Positions 11,789 through 23,485 of a stretch of 64,000 nt of DNA are shown piece after piece; the first letter of the stretch is position 1, and each line of letters opens with the position of its first letter. Made by a program: the position numbers and the translations under genes. Under the pieces are notes generated by a model, which ran no database searches, had not been told where the DNA came from, and worked only from the letters and a program-made list of their open reading frames with translations. This DNA comes from Platycnemis pennipes (lineage: Eukaryota; Arthropoda; Insecta; Odonata; Platycnemididae), in NCBI GenBank assembly GCA_933228895.1, contig OW121850.1:29149773-29213772 (forward strand), in the 5' to 3' direction.

Positions 11789-12640
11789 TATTTTTTTTAT
11801 TTTTATTTTTTTTACTGTAAAGAAATTGTTCGCATACAGCAGTGTTGCCATTTTACAGTGACGCATATAACAAGACACATAATTAGAGACGTATGCATGT
11901 AAATATCAACAAGAACAAGATGAGCATAATATCAACAAATAAAGAACAAAGGAAAGTAACAAAAGAGGGTAGCAAAATAATGACAGGAAGGAAGGTACCA
12001 GTTATTTTTTAGAGAGATGAGATAGAGCTAAGTTAGTAAATGTGGTTGAAGATAATGAGAACGAATCGATATTGTCGGGAATTCAAATCAATAGGGAGGA
12101 GAGCCGGAAGAAGAGCGAACGTTTGGTTAGTGATAGTCTAGGAACGGGTAAATGGAGTAAGGCATGAGTACGGGTAGGCCGAGATGGAACTCTGAAGTTG
12201 ATGAGAGATAGGAGTTCAGGGCTGTCAGTAATGGAGTTCAAAATGTTGTAAATTAATTTTAAGCCGGTTTTAAGCCTTTTATTATGTAGAGTGCAGATGG
12301 AAAGGGAAGATAGAATTGCATCCGTGGACATATTGCTGAGGAGTGGGACTCTATGCTTCACAATTCTACCGAAGAAATTTGTTACATTGTTTTGAGATTA
12401 GACGGAGCGGACATGGACCATATAGGGGAGCAATAAGAAATAAGAGGGAGTACAATTGATGAGAAGTACGATTGCAATTCTCGGGGATCTCGGATTTCCG
12501 TGAAGCGGTAGAGGAGGCCTAATAGGGACATAGCTTTACTTTTAACTGCCTGGATATGACCAGAAAAATTCAGTTTATTATCAGTTAATACAGTAGGTGA
12601 TGAATAATACACGAACATACTTAAACTATGTTCACTCACT
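11789..12640 (-). pseudogene. Jockey/CR1-type LINE, 5'-truncated copy with A-rich tail
   Basis: Minus-strand frame 12639-12382 reads LTDNKLNFSGHIQAVKSKA, then LLGLLYRF and LPLISYCSPIWS. That is the thumb and C-terminal segment that follows the reverse transcriptase palm in jockey-superfamily LINEs. After a frameshift near 12370 the frame 12361-12083 continues with LKLIYNILNSITDSPELLSLINFRVPSR. About 280 bp of 3' UTR follow, ending in an A-rich tail (seen as T8-A-T5-A-T8 at 11791-11814 on the plus strand). Palm motifs and endonuclease are missing, so this is a truncated dead insertion. I could not identify a clear target-site duplication. Confidence 0.78.
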
Positions 12641-13036
12641 CATGTTCGCAAATACTACTTCAGTAAAGAACGAGGATAGTTTCGCACCCATCATATACAT
12701 TTGACTAAGTGAAATAGCATTATAGCGTGTGTTCTTATTCTTTGATGGTATCTACGAAATAATGCAATGAAGAAAGATCGCAAGCTTTACTGGCGTAAGA
12801 TGGCAGTGAAAGCAGCTTGGCTCCCTGGGTCGGTTAAGTAACTCAATTGAGAAATAAAGTAATGCTTGTTAATGTTTTCAGGCATTAGTTTGCGAGTATT
12901 TTGTTGCAACTCCAATAAATCATGTACTAGTTTAATTCAGCCAACATGATTTCGTCTCACCAGGGTAACACAACTCTCGCAAACACATTATTATTGGTAG
13001 TAATTTACCACTATTACTACTAGTAATGGCAATACA
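12641..13036. other. Intergenic, nothing recognised
   Basis: AT-rich spacer between the jockey-type LINE and the 138-bp tandem repeat, with short TAGTAATGG/TACTACTAG direct and inverted words near 12995-13030. Confidence 0.4.
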
Positions 13037-13326
13037 GGCTTTTCACATGTTCCATCGGCCTGGAGGCTTCAGACCACATATCCCTATCCCTTCTATCCCT
13101 TCCATCCCTATCCTTATACCTTTCCTCCCGGTCTGAAGCGCCTATTAGTGCGGAAACAGACTTGAAAACACCATAAGAGGCTTTTCACAGGAGGCCATCC
13201 CGGGCTTCAGACCACATATCCCTATCCCTTCTATCCCTTCCATCCCTATCCTTATACCTTTCCTCCCGGTCTGAAGCGCCTATTAGTGCGGAAACAGACT
13301 TGAAAACACCATGAGAGGCTTTTCAC
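13037..13326 (+). repeat. 138-bp tandem repeat, two near-identical copies with internal hairpins
   Basis: The block from CTTCAGACC (13067) to AGGCTTTTCAC recurs 138 bp later, nearly without substitutions, and GGCTTTTCAC occurs at 13037, 13179 and 13317. Inside each copy a run of CCCTATCC/CCCTTCTAT/CCCTTCCAT words lies between CTTCAGACC (13067-13075; 13205-13213) and its exact complement GGTCTGAAG (13130-13138; 13268-13276). Each unit can therefore fold with a pyrimidine-rich loop. High identity implies recent duplication. Confidence 0.85.
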
Positions 13327-15880
13327 CTTGCCAATACGTCTGTTTACTCTGAACGAATGCAATGTAGACTCTAAATTTCACGAGCAATTGTTCACCATTC
13401 ACTGAATAGATTAATGCCTAGGCACAAGCCAATATTTTACATAGACCTTAGATTAATTTTTACGGTAATAATGACTTCTATGTACCTTTGCCCAATACGA
13501 TCCAAGCCACCCTAAATCATCTTTGCATAACTTATATGAAGCATCAAGTCTGTCCCACACTTAATTGCGCTTCAGCCAAGGAGGAAAGGTACAAGGATGG
13601 GCGCGGAAAGGTAGAAAGAAACCCTACCTCGGCACCAGCCTGCTCTAAACAGTGGGCACAGACGGAACCACAGCTTAGCGTCCCATTTGCAGACAGAGAA
13701 TTAAATTCAAACTTCTCTCCCTACAGTACTCAAGCAGGGACTGGTTTACCAATGAAAAATATCCCTCTCCACTGGGATTCAAATCCCGACCTTCGGGATG
13801 GAGGCCAAATTAATTGTTTTTTTTTACTTATAGGTGCTACTTATGGTGTCATGGTGGAATATCATTGAGAACGGTAATACATTTTCGGGGATATTTCTAG
13901 CCCTCCGCACGACGGATTTTTCATAGAAATATTTCCGTCCTTGCTCTTAAGTGTTTTTTACCTTCCAGGTTTACTCCTACCAAAATTTATTCTTATTTAG
14001 AACTATGCAACATGCTACTGTCTCTCAGACCCTTCTCAGAGTCCATGCTCTCGTTTGCTCTTTGTTCTTTCAAGCTTCTTTTGACTACTTCCTTAGCTCA
14101 TCACTCATGCAGATAAAGTATGCCTCTTGGCATTTAAATTTTAAATAACTCATTTCGCCACTTCTTCTGCCAAGTCCCTTATTCTAAGATGGCATCATAT
14201 TTCCTTACGAAAAGCCCCGAAATGAATTCCAAAACCCTTCGAATGTAGAATTAATCCTTCCGATGCGCACGTCCCTTCCGATCATCGCTTTCCCTCCCGA
14301 TTATTTTATGCATTGCCTCTTCCGCATTCTCGGCGATAATAATCTACGTCACCCGCGGAACGAAAACTGTGTTAGAAACACCAGCAACTGAGGCATACGT
14401 AATTACGTGGTGATCTATTCATGAGAGAGACAGGAACACGACCCGCTAAAGGTCGAGGATCACTTGAAGAGACGATGAAGAAAAGTGTCTTTTAAAGGAG
14501 CACGTGTGGGAATTTCGAGAAGGAAAATACATGGGTGGGGAGGGAGAGAAAGAGATGGAGAGAGTGAGTGAGATAGGAGTGGAGGTCAAGGACGTACGAT
14601 TGTTTGACCGGAGAGGGGAGGGAGGAGGAGAAGGTGGGAAGTGGAGGGGGGGAGACCAGGGAGCGGAGGGGAAGACTCTGAGAAAATGCGGGGCCTTGCA
14701 TATTCTTCCGCGAGCGTCGCACTTACGCTGGGATAGCCTACTTAGTGCGCTCACTCCAATCTACGCTGTTACAACATCTGTATTTACAACAATATTTCGG
14801 ACATAAACCCTCGGTTTTAGTTCTCTTGATCAAATGAAATTTTCCATGACCCAGATCTTTCCATTGGTTTATGCAAAGATCCCTAGAATTGCGTACAATA
14901 TATAGGTACGTATTTTTACCTCGACCGGACACATATTGACTAGAATAATCTTGATTACTTACTCGCAATAAAGTTGAAAATTAAGCATTGAAATTAGCAA
15001 TCAAGACTTGGAAATTCTGAAGAAGACAATCTACGAGTAATAATCTCGTATTAATATATGAACCTGCATGTTTTAATTGAGAATATAAACTCTAACATTC
15101 AGCTTTTAAAAGCAGCTTAGGTGGCAAACGAAATGGTGCATTTGATATGACAATTTGAAGAGGAACACGAGTGAATTTTCGGCGTAGACCATGTTGTTAC
15201 TTGTTTGCGTGAGATTCTTGGTCGAAGGGGAAGTATCGATTGGGGCCGGTTCAGACCGCAATGAAAGGTGCGACTTTGCTGGTGTCTTGGGATCGCGGTC
15301 CGATATTGAACCCGCTCAATATCTAGAAAGGAGGAGAGCAATGAGTAGTTAAGGGTGGTAGAAAAAATTGGGTATCATTCATTCGATGCCCAGAGAAAGA
15401 GTTGCTCGGCATTTTAGGAAAACGCTAAATAAGGAGCAGCTCATTGTGAGGGAATCATTACTAAGCTCTCTCACAGAAAGTTCATTTCTACTTGGAATTC
15501 AATCATTTTGCCACACGGTATAGTACAGGGAAATAATGCAGTTTCAAAGAAATTCCACTGTATAGGGTTCTAAAATCGTTGAAATAACATGATATTATTA
15601 TAGTTTAACAGTCGTATGACTCTCGACTTATGATTATTCAAAGGATAAGGCTTTGAAAGCATCGGGAAGAAAGCCTTAGGAGCAACACATGGGTGCTGTA
15701 AATGAGGGGCAAAATATTACCCCGTGTTTAGAGCAGGTGTATACTTTATGTCAGTTTATCACATGCTAGCTTTCGCTAAATGAAAAGTTTTGTTATATGG
15801 GGAGCAGGGCAGCAGGTCATTGAGTTAGAACCTCAAGAACTCCCTTCTTTGACTACGAAGTGAGAAAAGATAAATCGATT
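13327..15880. other. Intergenic; includes a G-rich purine block
   Basis: 13488-13868 contains a plus-strand frame with no recognised domain; TGGGATTCAAATCCCGAC at about 13780 resembles a pol III B box of an old SINE. 14510-14690 is a G-rich purine tract with many GGG/GGGG runs, which could form G-quadruplex or triplex structures. Its antisense frames are serine/proline-rich and probably spurious. Confidence 0.4.
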
Positions 15881-17290
15881 CCTACAACGGAGACCGCCTT
15901 CCACAGACCAGCTCACCACAAATCGGCAATAATGACGTATCGTCAATCATGACGCCAAGAGCACTGGCCACTTGCCCCAAAACGCAGAAAGACCACGATG
16001 TACTTAATGCGGTAAAACGAACGACCTTGAGCCTCGCAAACACACTGCAAAAGGGCGTGTGTCTCGTCTGCCTTCGTGGAACGAATTCCATCAATCAAAG
16101 TCGCCGTTTTACGGGACGCGGAAGTCCGGTGCTTCGAGCTCACAGACGGCAGAACACGGCGGCGAAGGGACGCAGCGAGAAAACCGCGCGAAGTTAATTG
16201 AGAGCGCTCTTCCCTTCGGTTTGGTGAAGATCGATTGAATTACATGGGGCGAAGATTGGATAAAATTTGATCCGAGGCATTCGCGGAGTTTATCACTGAC
16301 GAAAATGATTTCTGTGCGTCCATCCGCGTAGGTTCGTCTCTGGGCGACAAGTTTCTCCAGCCATTCTGCCGGCGTCTTCAGGTGAGAAGTGCGATTTGTT
16401 GAATCTCTCTGCTGTTTTAGGACCTCTGGTGAGATACACGATGCATACGATATTCGACCACACCTGGAAGAAGATTTTTCCAGTCGGAAGATACAATTTC
16501 TGCCGATCAGAGCTAACCTAGGGCCAACCCCTGGGACCCTATATGAGATACACGGTTTTAATGCATCGCAGTCCAGACCTGGGCCTCGATCATGATCTTG
16601 TATCTTCATAACGAGTGCGCTAGCGTAATCGTTATTTTTTGATTTCACTTATGTCAGAGAGAACGTGATCTACATTCTTAATTTTTCACACAGCACTTCA
16701 AATCGCTTATTACAATCAATGGAGCGAATTTTCGATACGGTTATTTTTAACCCTGCGGTACACCGGGGGTAAGGGTAAGGCAAACGATAAATATTGCGAT
16801 AACGCAAAAGATAGATCTGTGATTACACACCTAAAGACGCTGATAGGATGGCTTTTGTCGCCTAGAGACAAAGCAACGCGGAAGAACACCCGGAAACCCA
16901 TTTCATCAATTTACATTGGATTAGTTACGTTTGGGTATTCGGAGTGGACGGGCGAAGGCGGCTCTCGCAACGAAACCCTTCCCAATCCTTATTCATTGCG
17001 GACTTTTCCTTCCGAGTGGGCCGTGGCTCTCGGGGAAGAAAATCAATTGGGCGTGTGCGTCCGCGTAGTGGGAGGGGGAAGTAAAAGGGCGTGGAAGGGG
17101 GGGGGGGGCGCGTGAGGACACGGGGGCGAGAGGAGAGGGCAAAGGAGGTCGATGGCGGGATATCACGCACGCGAGACTCGACGACCCCTTCCCGGGTCAA
17201 CGGGAGACGATCTCCCACACGCAAAGTGTCCGGCGACGTCTACCGGGAGCCGCGGGAAGGTAAACCTGAGCATGTGTCGAAGTATGTAGC
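15881..17290. other. GC-rich, CpG-containing island; unrecognised reading frames
   Basis: This is one of the larger GC-rich islands. The longest frame of the window lies here (16109-16648, minus, 179 codons). Its product is arginine-, serine- and cysteine-rich and matches no family I know. A minus-strand stretch around 16390-16290 (CTGAAGACGCCGGCAGAATG, then a GAAAC word) is reminiscent of the region beside Penelope-like ORFs, but that is weak. The plus strand has a consensus-like donor CAGGTGAGAAG at about 16379-16389. Host exon, regulatory island and old repeat are all possible. Confidence 0.3.
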
Positions 17291-19240
17291 CAGGAAGAAA
17301 TGTATTATGCACATCCCGATCGATACCATGCGGTAATCGACAAGCGACATATATAAAAGGGATAACGATCGGGAGATGGAGTTAAAGAGGTCAAAGAAAT
17401 CGCAATGTTTTATTTTTAACGAAGGTACAAATGCCAAAATGTTTAGTCAGAGAAACATTGAACTGCAAGAAGTTATACGAACGATACGATGATATGGAAT
17501 GGCAGCTGAAATTATGTTTAAGTACGAGTACGTCAATGATGAGCACGAGAAGAATTCGAAGTTGTATTTGAGAGGCATGAATCCCGAATATAAATAAAAC
17601 CTTTCGCCCACTATCCTGGTTTTATAACCGCTCATGATTAATACAAAAAATATGTTTCAAACCACCGAGTTTCCCCTCCCAATATCCAGCGACATACGTA
17701 TTAAGCCGATTTTTAAAGGTTAAAAAATATGTTTTCACTGAGATACTCAACCGAAAATGGTGACTATGTACCTTGGTATTCTGGTGAATAGGATTAAAAT
17801 AGTCAAAATCCATCGTGCGCATCACCTTGGCACCTAAAAATTAACTACAAACAGATGCTAATTTATATAATTAGCACCCAAGGGGGAAAACAGAATATCT
17901 GGAGAAATCTTTTGGCCTTTTTAATACTCACAGTGAGCGTTGCACTTTCCATAGAGCATATCTTTTATTTCATCATAGGCATATTTTGATGAAACAGTAA
18001 GGAAGGCGTACTTAAATGAAAGCATAGGGAAAATGTATCGATTCGGTAAGGGTTTCATTCAAATTCAAAAGCAGTACTAGATTTGATATTCACCGACTGC
18101 TGATGGTATAAAATAAACACTAATCATTAGAAAAGTTAAGTTGTTATGTTTCAATGATTTGAATTCCTGTAATAATTTATTGTTTCATGATAGATAGTGA
18201 CAAAATTAAACTTTGCAATTCCACACATAAGAGGAAGCTTTAATGCAACTTATCTTTCACTGCGGTGCAGAATCATCAGGCCGGAAACCTTGGTCGCATA
18301 AAAGCCTCCATTTATGCGTGGAATTACAAAGTATTGTCTTGCTGTTATTCGAAAATATGTATCTATATGGATACGTTTATAATATTGATGTAATTTTAAC
18401 ACTGAACGTCACATTAAAATAACATTAGCGTCCGGAAATAATTACTAAGGAAAATAAAATAGAAGATTAGTCTCCCGACTATTTCAGCAAAAGTATTAAT
18501 GGTTAAGGGGTGGGGCATTAAAAGGGGTGGTGTCCATATTTATTGGATATATATGTTAATTAGTGTTAAAGTAATTATAGAGCTTATTTATTAATCTTAA
18601 AAGAGATTTAGACTGGATTACCACCTCATGTGCCGCTTAAAAATGATTATAAATGTACAAATACAAGTTTAAAATAATTTTCAAATAATTTGGCAAGCAT
18701 TTTATAAAAAAACTTAGATTATGTTTTTACTTTTCCTCTAAAAAATTAATTCCAATGTGTTTTATACATGATAGTTTTCAAGGTAAATTTAATAAAATGA
18801 TTTGCTTAAATTAATCAGCAAAACGGAAAATGCATACGTCCAGTTGTGAAAATCAATTTGGAGGGATTAAGAAATTAGCGTTCCATTTCCAATAACATAT
18901 TATTTATTTAAAAAATTGAAAAAAATAATCCGCTAATGAAACTGAAACGGTATTAATTTACACCCATACGATAATCATTTCAATTACTACATTAAGATAT
19001 CGCATTCACCTTCAACAAAGTCGTTCGGTATGCTATAATTAAGATATTGCGAACGCAACTTCGTCTTCACATCATTTATCGCCGGGAACAAGTGAAAAAT
19101 ACCTATGTTATGGCAGCAACGTCGTCATTTCACAACGCCCAAAATATCCATTTTTCAATGTCGGGATAGAGGTGTAACTTTGCTCAACGAACTTCATCAA
19201 AGACTAAGGCGAAATAATGAGCCAGAAGCGGTTCACCCGA
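17291..19240. other. AT-rich intergenic DNA
   Basis: I see no gene, RNA or repeat signature. All frames are short. Confidence 0.4.
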
Positions 19241-20070
19241 TATCAAATTTGCCTTTTCCACTCACCTCCCTCCGATCGCAACCCTCCCTCTCTCTGCTTC
19301 TCTCTCCCCCTCGTGAACGATGTATCGAATCTCCGTCCCACACACCGCAACTGTCGGAAGCGTGCCTTCAGTACGTTCTACCCCCCGCCGCTCCCGAGGG
19401 ATGGGAGGAAGGATTAAAATATAAGGGTGTGCCGGGAAGTGGTGGGCGAGGGTACGGAGGGAGACGCAAAGGGTTCCCCAAAGGGGGCGAAGGGGGATAG
19501 GTGGGGACGCGGGGGCGGCAGAGGGAAGAGTTATCGCCGAACCCCGTCTTCCTCCGCCACCGCCTCCCCCCCGACAAGAGTGGCCTAGCCGGGAGACGCC
19601 GGGGCCCGAATGCTAAGCAGATTCAAATGAAAACTTACGACCGCCTTTAACAGCCGCGCCGGCGGATGCTTTTTAATAAAAAGAATCCCAACCCACAGCA
19701 CCCACCCAACCCTTCCTAATCTCGCTCCCCTCTCTAAATCCAACAGACCCACCTCCTCTCCCGAGCGGACCACTGGGCAGGGAAGCGGCGGATTGTTTAA
19801 TCGCTTAATTGATTCGGATGCTGCACTCAGGGGCTCCAAATTGGGTGTGAAAGAGTGTTTATTAGTAACCCCGCCCGCTTCCCTAATTGAAAATTAAAGG
19901 GAGGGTGGGTGGGTGTTGGGGAGGGGACACGGTGAGGAAATGGAAAAGAGATCCGCGAAAGGTGAGTCAGGAGATGCTAATGGATTGCCTCGCAATCAAC
20001 CAAGGAGTCGCGGAATAATTCCGCGAGGTTACCTTAGCTCTCCGTTGACGGCAGTGATTTAATGCGTTGA
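19241..20070. other. GC-rich block with homeodomain-like words
   Basis: Pyrimidine-rich, then purine-rich GC-dense DNA. Words such as TTTAATCGCTTAATTGATT (about 19796-19814), CTAATTGAAAATTAAAGG (about 19884) and GCAATCAACCAAGG lie in or beside the block. The frames (19105-19500 +, 19585-19839 -) look like products of composition. A regulatory element is a reasonable guess, unproven. Confidence 0.3.
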
Positions 20071-20964
20071 AGACGAGTATCGTGGCGTTAGACATCCACG
20101 CCTCCCATCCCACGCTGAAGTTGAGACAATGGTCCATCCAAATGCCAAAGATGAAATTAAAGCCTCGAGAGTAGTGATAAATCGGTGCTTATCCCTTCGA
20201 TGGACAAAAAAATTTGGGAAATATGATCATTTCATTTCACCACTGAAGAAAGCAAGGGGGTCACTGTAGGTTTGATGTACACGTATTAAATAAATCGTGC
20301 CATCCATTATTGACAAGTTACATCATAACTAAATGTTAATTTAAAACCCCACATATCAAATTTTCTACAAATAAAAATAAAATTATAATTATTATAAGGC
20401 ATTAGTTTTCAATTTCACATGCACATTACAATATAAGCGCGTATTTCAATAAATTTAATGCATTGCAATAATGCGATAATTATCCTCATACCGCAAAAAG
20501 GTTTCAAATATCATTATTCGCATAAAATGTGGAATAGAAGTAGATTAAATGTAAGTAAATGGGGACATAATTATGAAAGGTAAAGTGTACATTAGGCTTT
20601 TTTTGCATGTATTCATGACCCTCTTAGTTACAACGTGCCATGTGAGTATTTTACATAGATATGTCCAAGCATGTCGTGTGAATAGTGACCATTGCAGCGA
20701 CTGTCTCTTACGACGCAAAAAGCATTGTGTAATTAATTGGCACTCTAAATAGTCTACTGCATGCACATAATGAAGGTTTAGTTATTATTCAACTCCTATC
20801 ACACTCCAATGCGGTGGTTCGCAGGGCAAATATTCTGTACCTTTAGATTCCATTCCGAAATAACCCACTTAAAATTTTCATCCGCATTAAAATTTACGGG
20901 AACCCATCAAAGCACTTTATAAAAATAAAGCCCTTATAAATCAAAGATCAGTACTAAGATAAAA
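20071..20964. other. Intergenic, nothing recognised
   Basis: Mostly AT-rich DNA without coding or repeat signature. Confidence 0.35.
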
Positions 20965-21115
20965 ATGGTCAACATCATCATCGGTCAACAATCCTAGGAT
21001 TGGTTTAACGCAGCCCTCCTCTCGATTCTTCTATCGGCCAACCTCATCAAATCAACGAACCTTTTTCCTTTTACACCCTTCACAACTTGCTCATGCATCT
21101 CAAACGAGAATAAAA
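20965..21115 (-). pseudogene. 3' end of the ATG-tailed LINE family (copy 1)
   Basis: Minus strand reads MHEQVVKGVKGKRF...LMRLADRRIE...ALNQS, then CCTAGGATTGTTGACC and GATGATGATG. The same end occurs at 44.7, 51.9 and 57.2 kb. Only the last coding residues and the tail are present, so this is a heavily 5'-truncated copy. Confidence 0.75.
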
Positions 21116-23043
21116 ATGACATTTCTTTCCAAAAATGGTCCAAATCTAGCCAATACTTATGATGAATTCGATGCAGTGTCATTAACAACTAAGTAATTAT
21201 AAAAATAAATCAGCTACATTGATGACTGGGCTAAAATCAGTCATTGTGAAGATCCCGAAGTATTTCACTGAGTTCTAATGAAAGATAAAAGGAGGTATGC
21301 TTTACGACAACATAAATAGAAAGAAACACAGTCAACACCGATTCATTTACGTAGAAGCGAGACTTGGGTTCAATTCCAACAAGAAATGGAGAAGAATCAC
21401 ACGCGTTTTAAGGATATTAATAGATGAAAGAATGTCCCATGTTATTAAGTATCTGCGGCAAAGAACACTGAATGGAAACAAGAGTTCAACTGAAAGAGAA
21501 GAGATAAAGAATTAGGTTTTAAAATGGAGATACCACATCTGCTAAATGAATGGCACACAGCTTTAAGACAATATACAACCGAGAGACAGAGAGATGATAC
21601 ACACGGGAACACTTTGTTAGGGAAGCCGGAAGAAGCATGCCACCTGCGCTCTTAAGAAAAGAAGATGAAGTAGCTGAACCGACAAGGAAGAAGCACAAAC
21701 AGTCCAAAATTAAGTTGTCGGTTGAATGGCACTACCACTAAATTCAAGTGTGACGTTAGCAATGACTTATAGCCAGGATATTATCGCCACAATAACGACA
21801 TCGTTAAGTTTAATGGTAAATATCTGTGGCATGTAACTTCTAATAGCGTTATCACATATATACCCGTTTACACAAGTGAAAATTTCGAACTAAACATTTC
21901 CATTCAGATCAAAATACATTTCATTGTAAAATACAATATGCACTATCAACAGGGAGGGAGGTGTTCAGCCACATGTTGGTTTGGGAGAAAGATGCATTGT
22001 AAACTTATTCTTTCTCCAGTGACGATGCAAGTAATAACAAATGAATAAATAGTGGTATTGAAAAGTAGTCAAATGTTTTTAATTTTTCATTCACAAAAAA
22101 GAGAGAGAATTTATTTGAGGCGTGATGTAATTTAGAGGAAAAGGGTTTTGCAGACGGAGAGGTTAAGGAAGCGTACATTCGGCGTTACCTAATATATGAA
22201 TGATTCTTTGTTGAGATTTCACGCTTTCCCTCCTGGCTTTCTATTAGCAAAAAGAATGAAGGAAAATGTAAATTAAGAGTTGAATACAAATTAACTTTGA
22301 AGCCTCAAAAAGTAACAGCCTCATCAAATCTTGAAACCTTGATCCTGTGATGTATTGATTCATATTAGCGCATATGCAATAAAATACCAGTGTAAAAACA
22401 TGCTACGGTGCATATTTCACTAGCTAACTCTTTGTGAATACCTGACCTACTTATTCCATCTTATAGCATATTAATGGAAGATATGAACAAAAAACCTTAA
22501 TCACATTTGGGCCCACTCAGCAAGCTGTTGAAACCTCCCATACTTCCTTAAGTGAAAAAATATCGTTGATGCTATTTGGCGCCATTCCAATAACTTTCCA
22601 CTGCTTCTAATTTTGGCATTTCGTTCGTTAATCACTGGAAATTTCATCTGGTAGCTTTCATCCTGCTCCTCATAAATATTCATGGATCGCAAATTTTAAT
22701 AACCCAGCTTAATTTAAAACGCACGACCGGCGCGCCGTGGAGTCTCGTTTAAGAGATCAGACCGCCGAAATGTATTCCACTCTCTCCAGTCCGTGAACAC
22801 ACCGATATATTTAAGCTCAAAATTTCTCGAAGGTCACCCGCGAATCTATAACACCCAGAGTCGACTCCCCAAATATGTGGTAGCCTTGGTTAAGTATTGA
22901 TGCGGAAACCTCGAGATACAATGCCGGATCCTTGAAAAACTTTAAAATACGATTTTCAATGGCATTTATTGAAGGATGATGTCTAGAAAAATAACTACGC
23001 GGTTATTGAGTAGGTACGCTGTCCTGAGTACCGTCTTACTATT
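21116..23043. other. Intergenic, nothing firm
   Basis: Mixed AT-rich DNA. Frames at 21297-21515 (+) and 22501-22692 (-) show no known domain. A short GC patch with ACCGGCGCGCCG occurs at about 22726. Confidence 0.35.
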
Positions 23044-23485
23044 CTACATCTACATCTACATAATACCCTGCAAGCCACCACAAGGGTGTGTGGCAGGGGG
23101 TGATTGCTCACCAAACATGCACTACATATCATGCATAAAAAAGGAATAGTATTAATATAGTAGTCAGAACTACACTATTTAAAAAAGATAGAAATTGCAA
23201 GCAAGCATGCAAAAACATTCTGTTAGTAGGGTTAGCTTTAAGTACTCATACCAACATGCAGCTACCAATGCTATTCATTGCTACTCTCCGATAGGACATA
23301 TTTACCGTTATTCGTATCTCTAATAGTGCGAGGGAAAAAGGACATTTTGAATCGGTCAGTTCGGCAATCAATTTCTCTAACTTTATGATTATGGTCCAGT
23401 CTGCCATAGTAAGTTGGGGTACGTAAAATATTTTTAACATCATCACTGAAAATATTGCCTTGGAATTTGTGGAAGAGGACTATTC
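23044..23485 (-). pseudogene. LINE ORF2 C-terminus plus 3' UTR (5'-truncated; SINE partner candidate)
   Basis: Minus strand 23480 to about 23265 is open and reads LFHKFQGNIFSDDVKNILRT, then TYYGRLDHNHKVREIDCRT and KMSFFPRTIRDTNN. The SFFPRTIRDxN motif preceded by a basic DHN-K-R stretch is the usual end of CR1/L2/jockey-type reverse transcriptase ORFs. About 165 bp of 3' UTR follow, then the terminal segment GGTGGCTTGCAGGGTATT and three ATGTAG-type repeats, seen as CTACATCTACATCTACAT at 23044 on the plus strand. The last 55 bp match the tail of the SINE at 26310-26450. Palm and endonuclease are missing. Confidence 0.75.

Noticed and set aside
14510..14690. Coding exon in the G-rich tract
   Set aside because: Both strands give low-complexity peptides dictated by the GGA/GGG repeats.
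16109..16648. 179-codon minus-strand ORF as a gene
   Set aside because: It lies in GC-rich DNA where long frames arise by chance, begins and ends without supporting signals, and matches no family I recognise.
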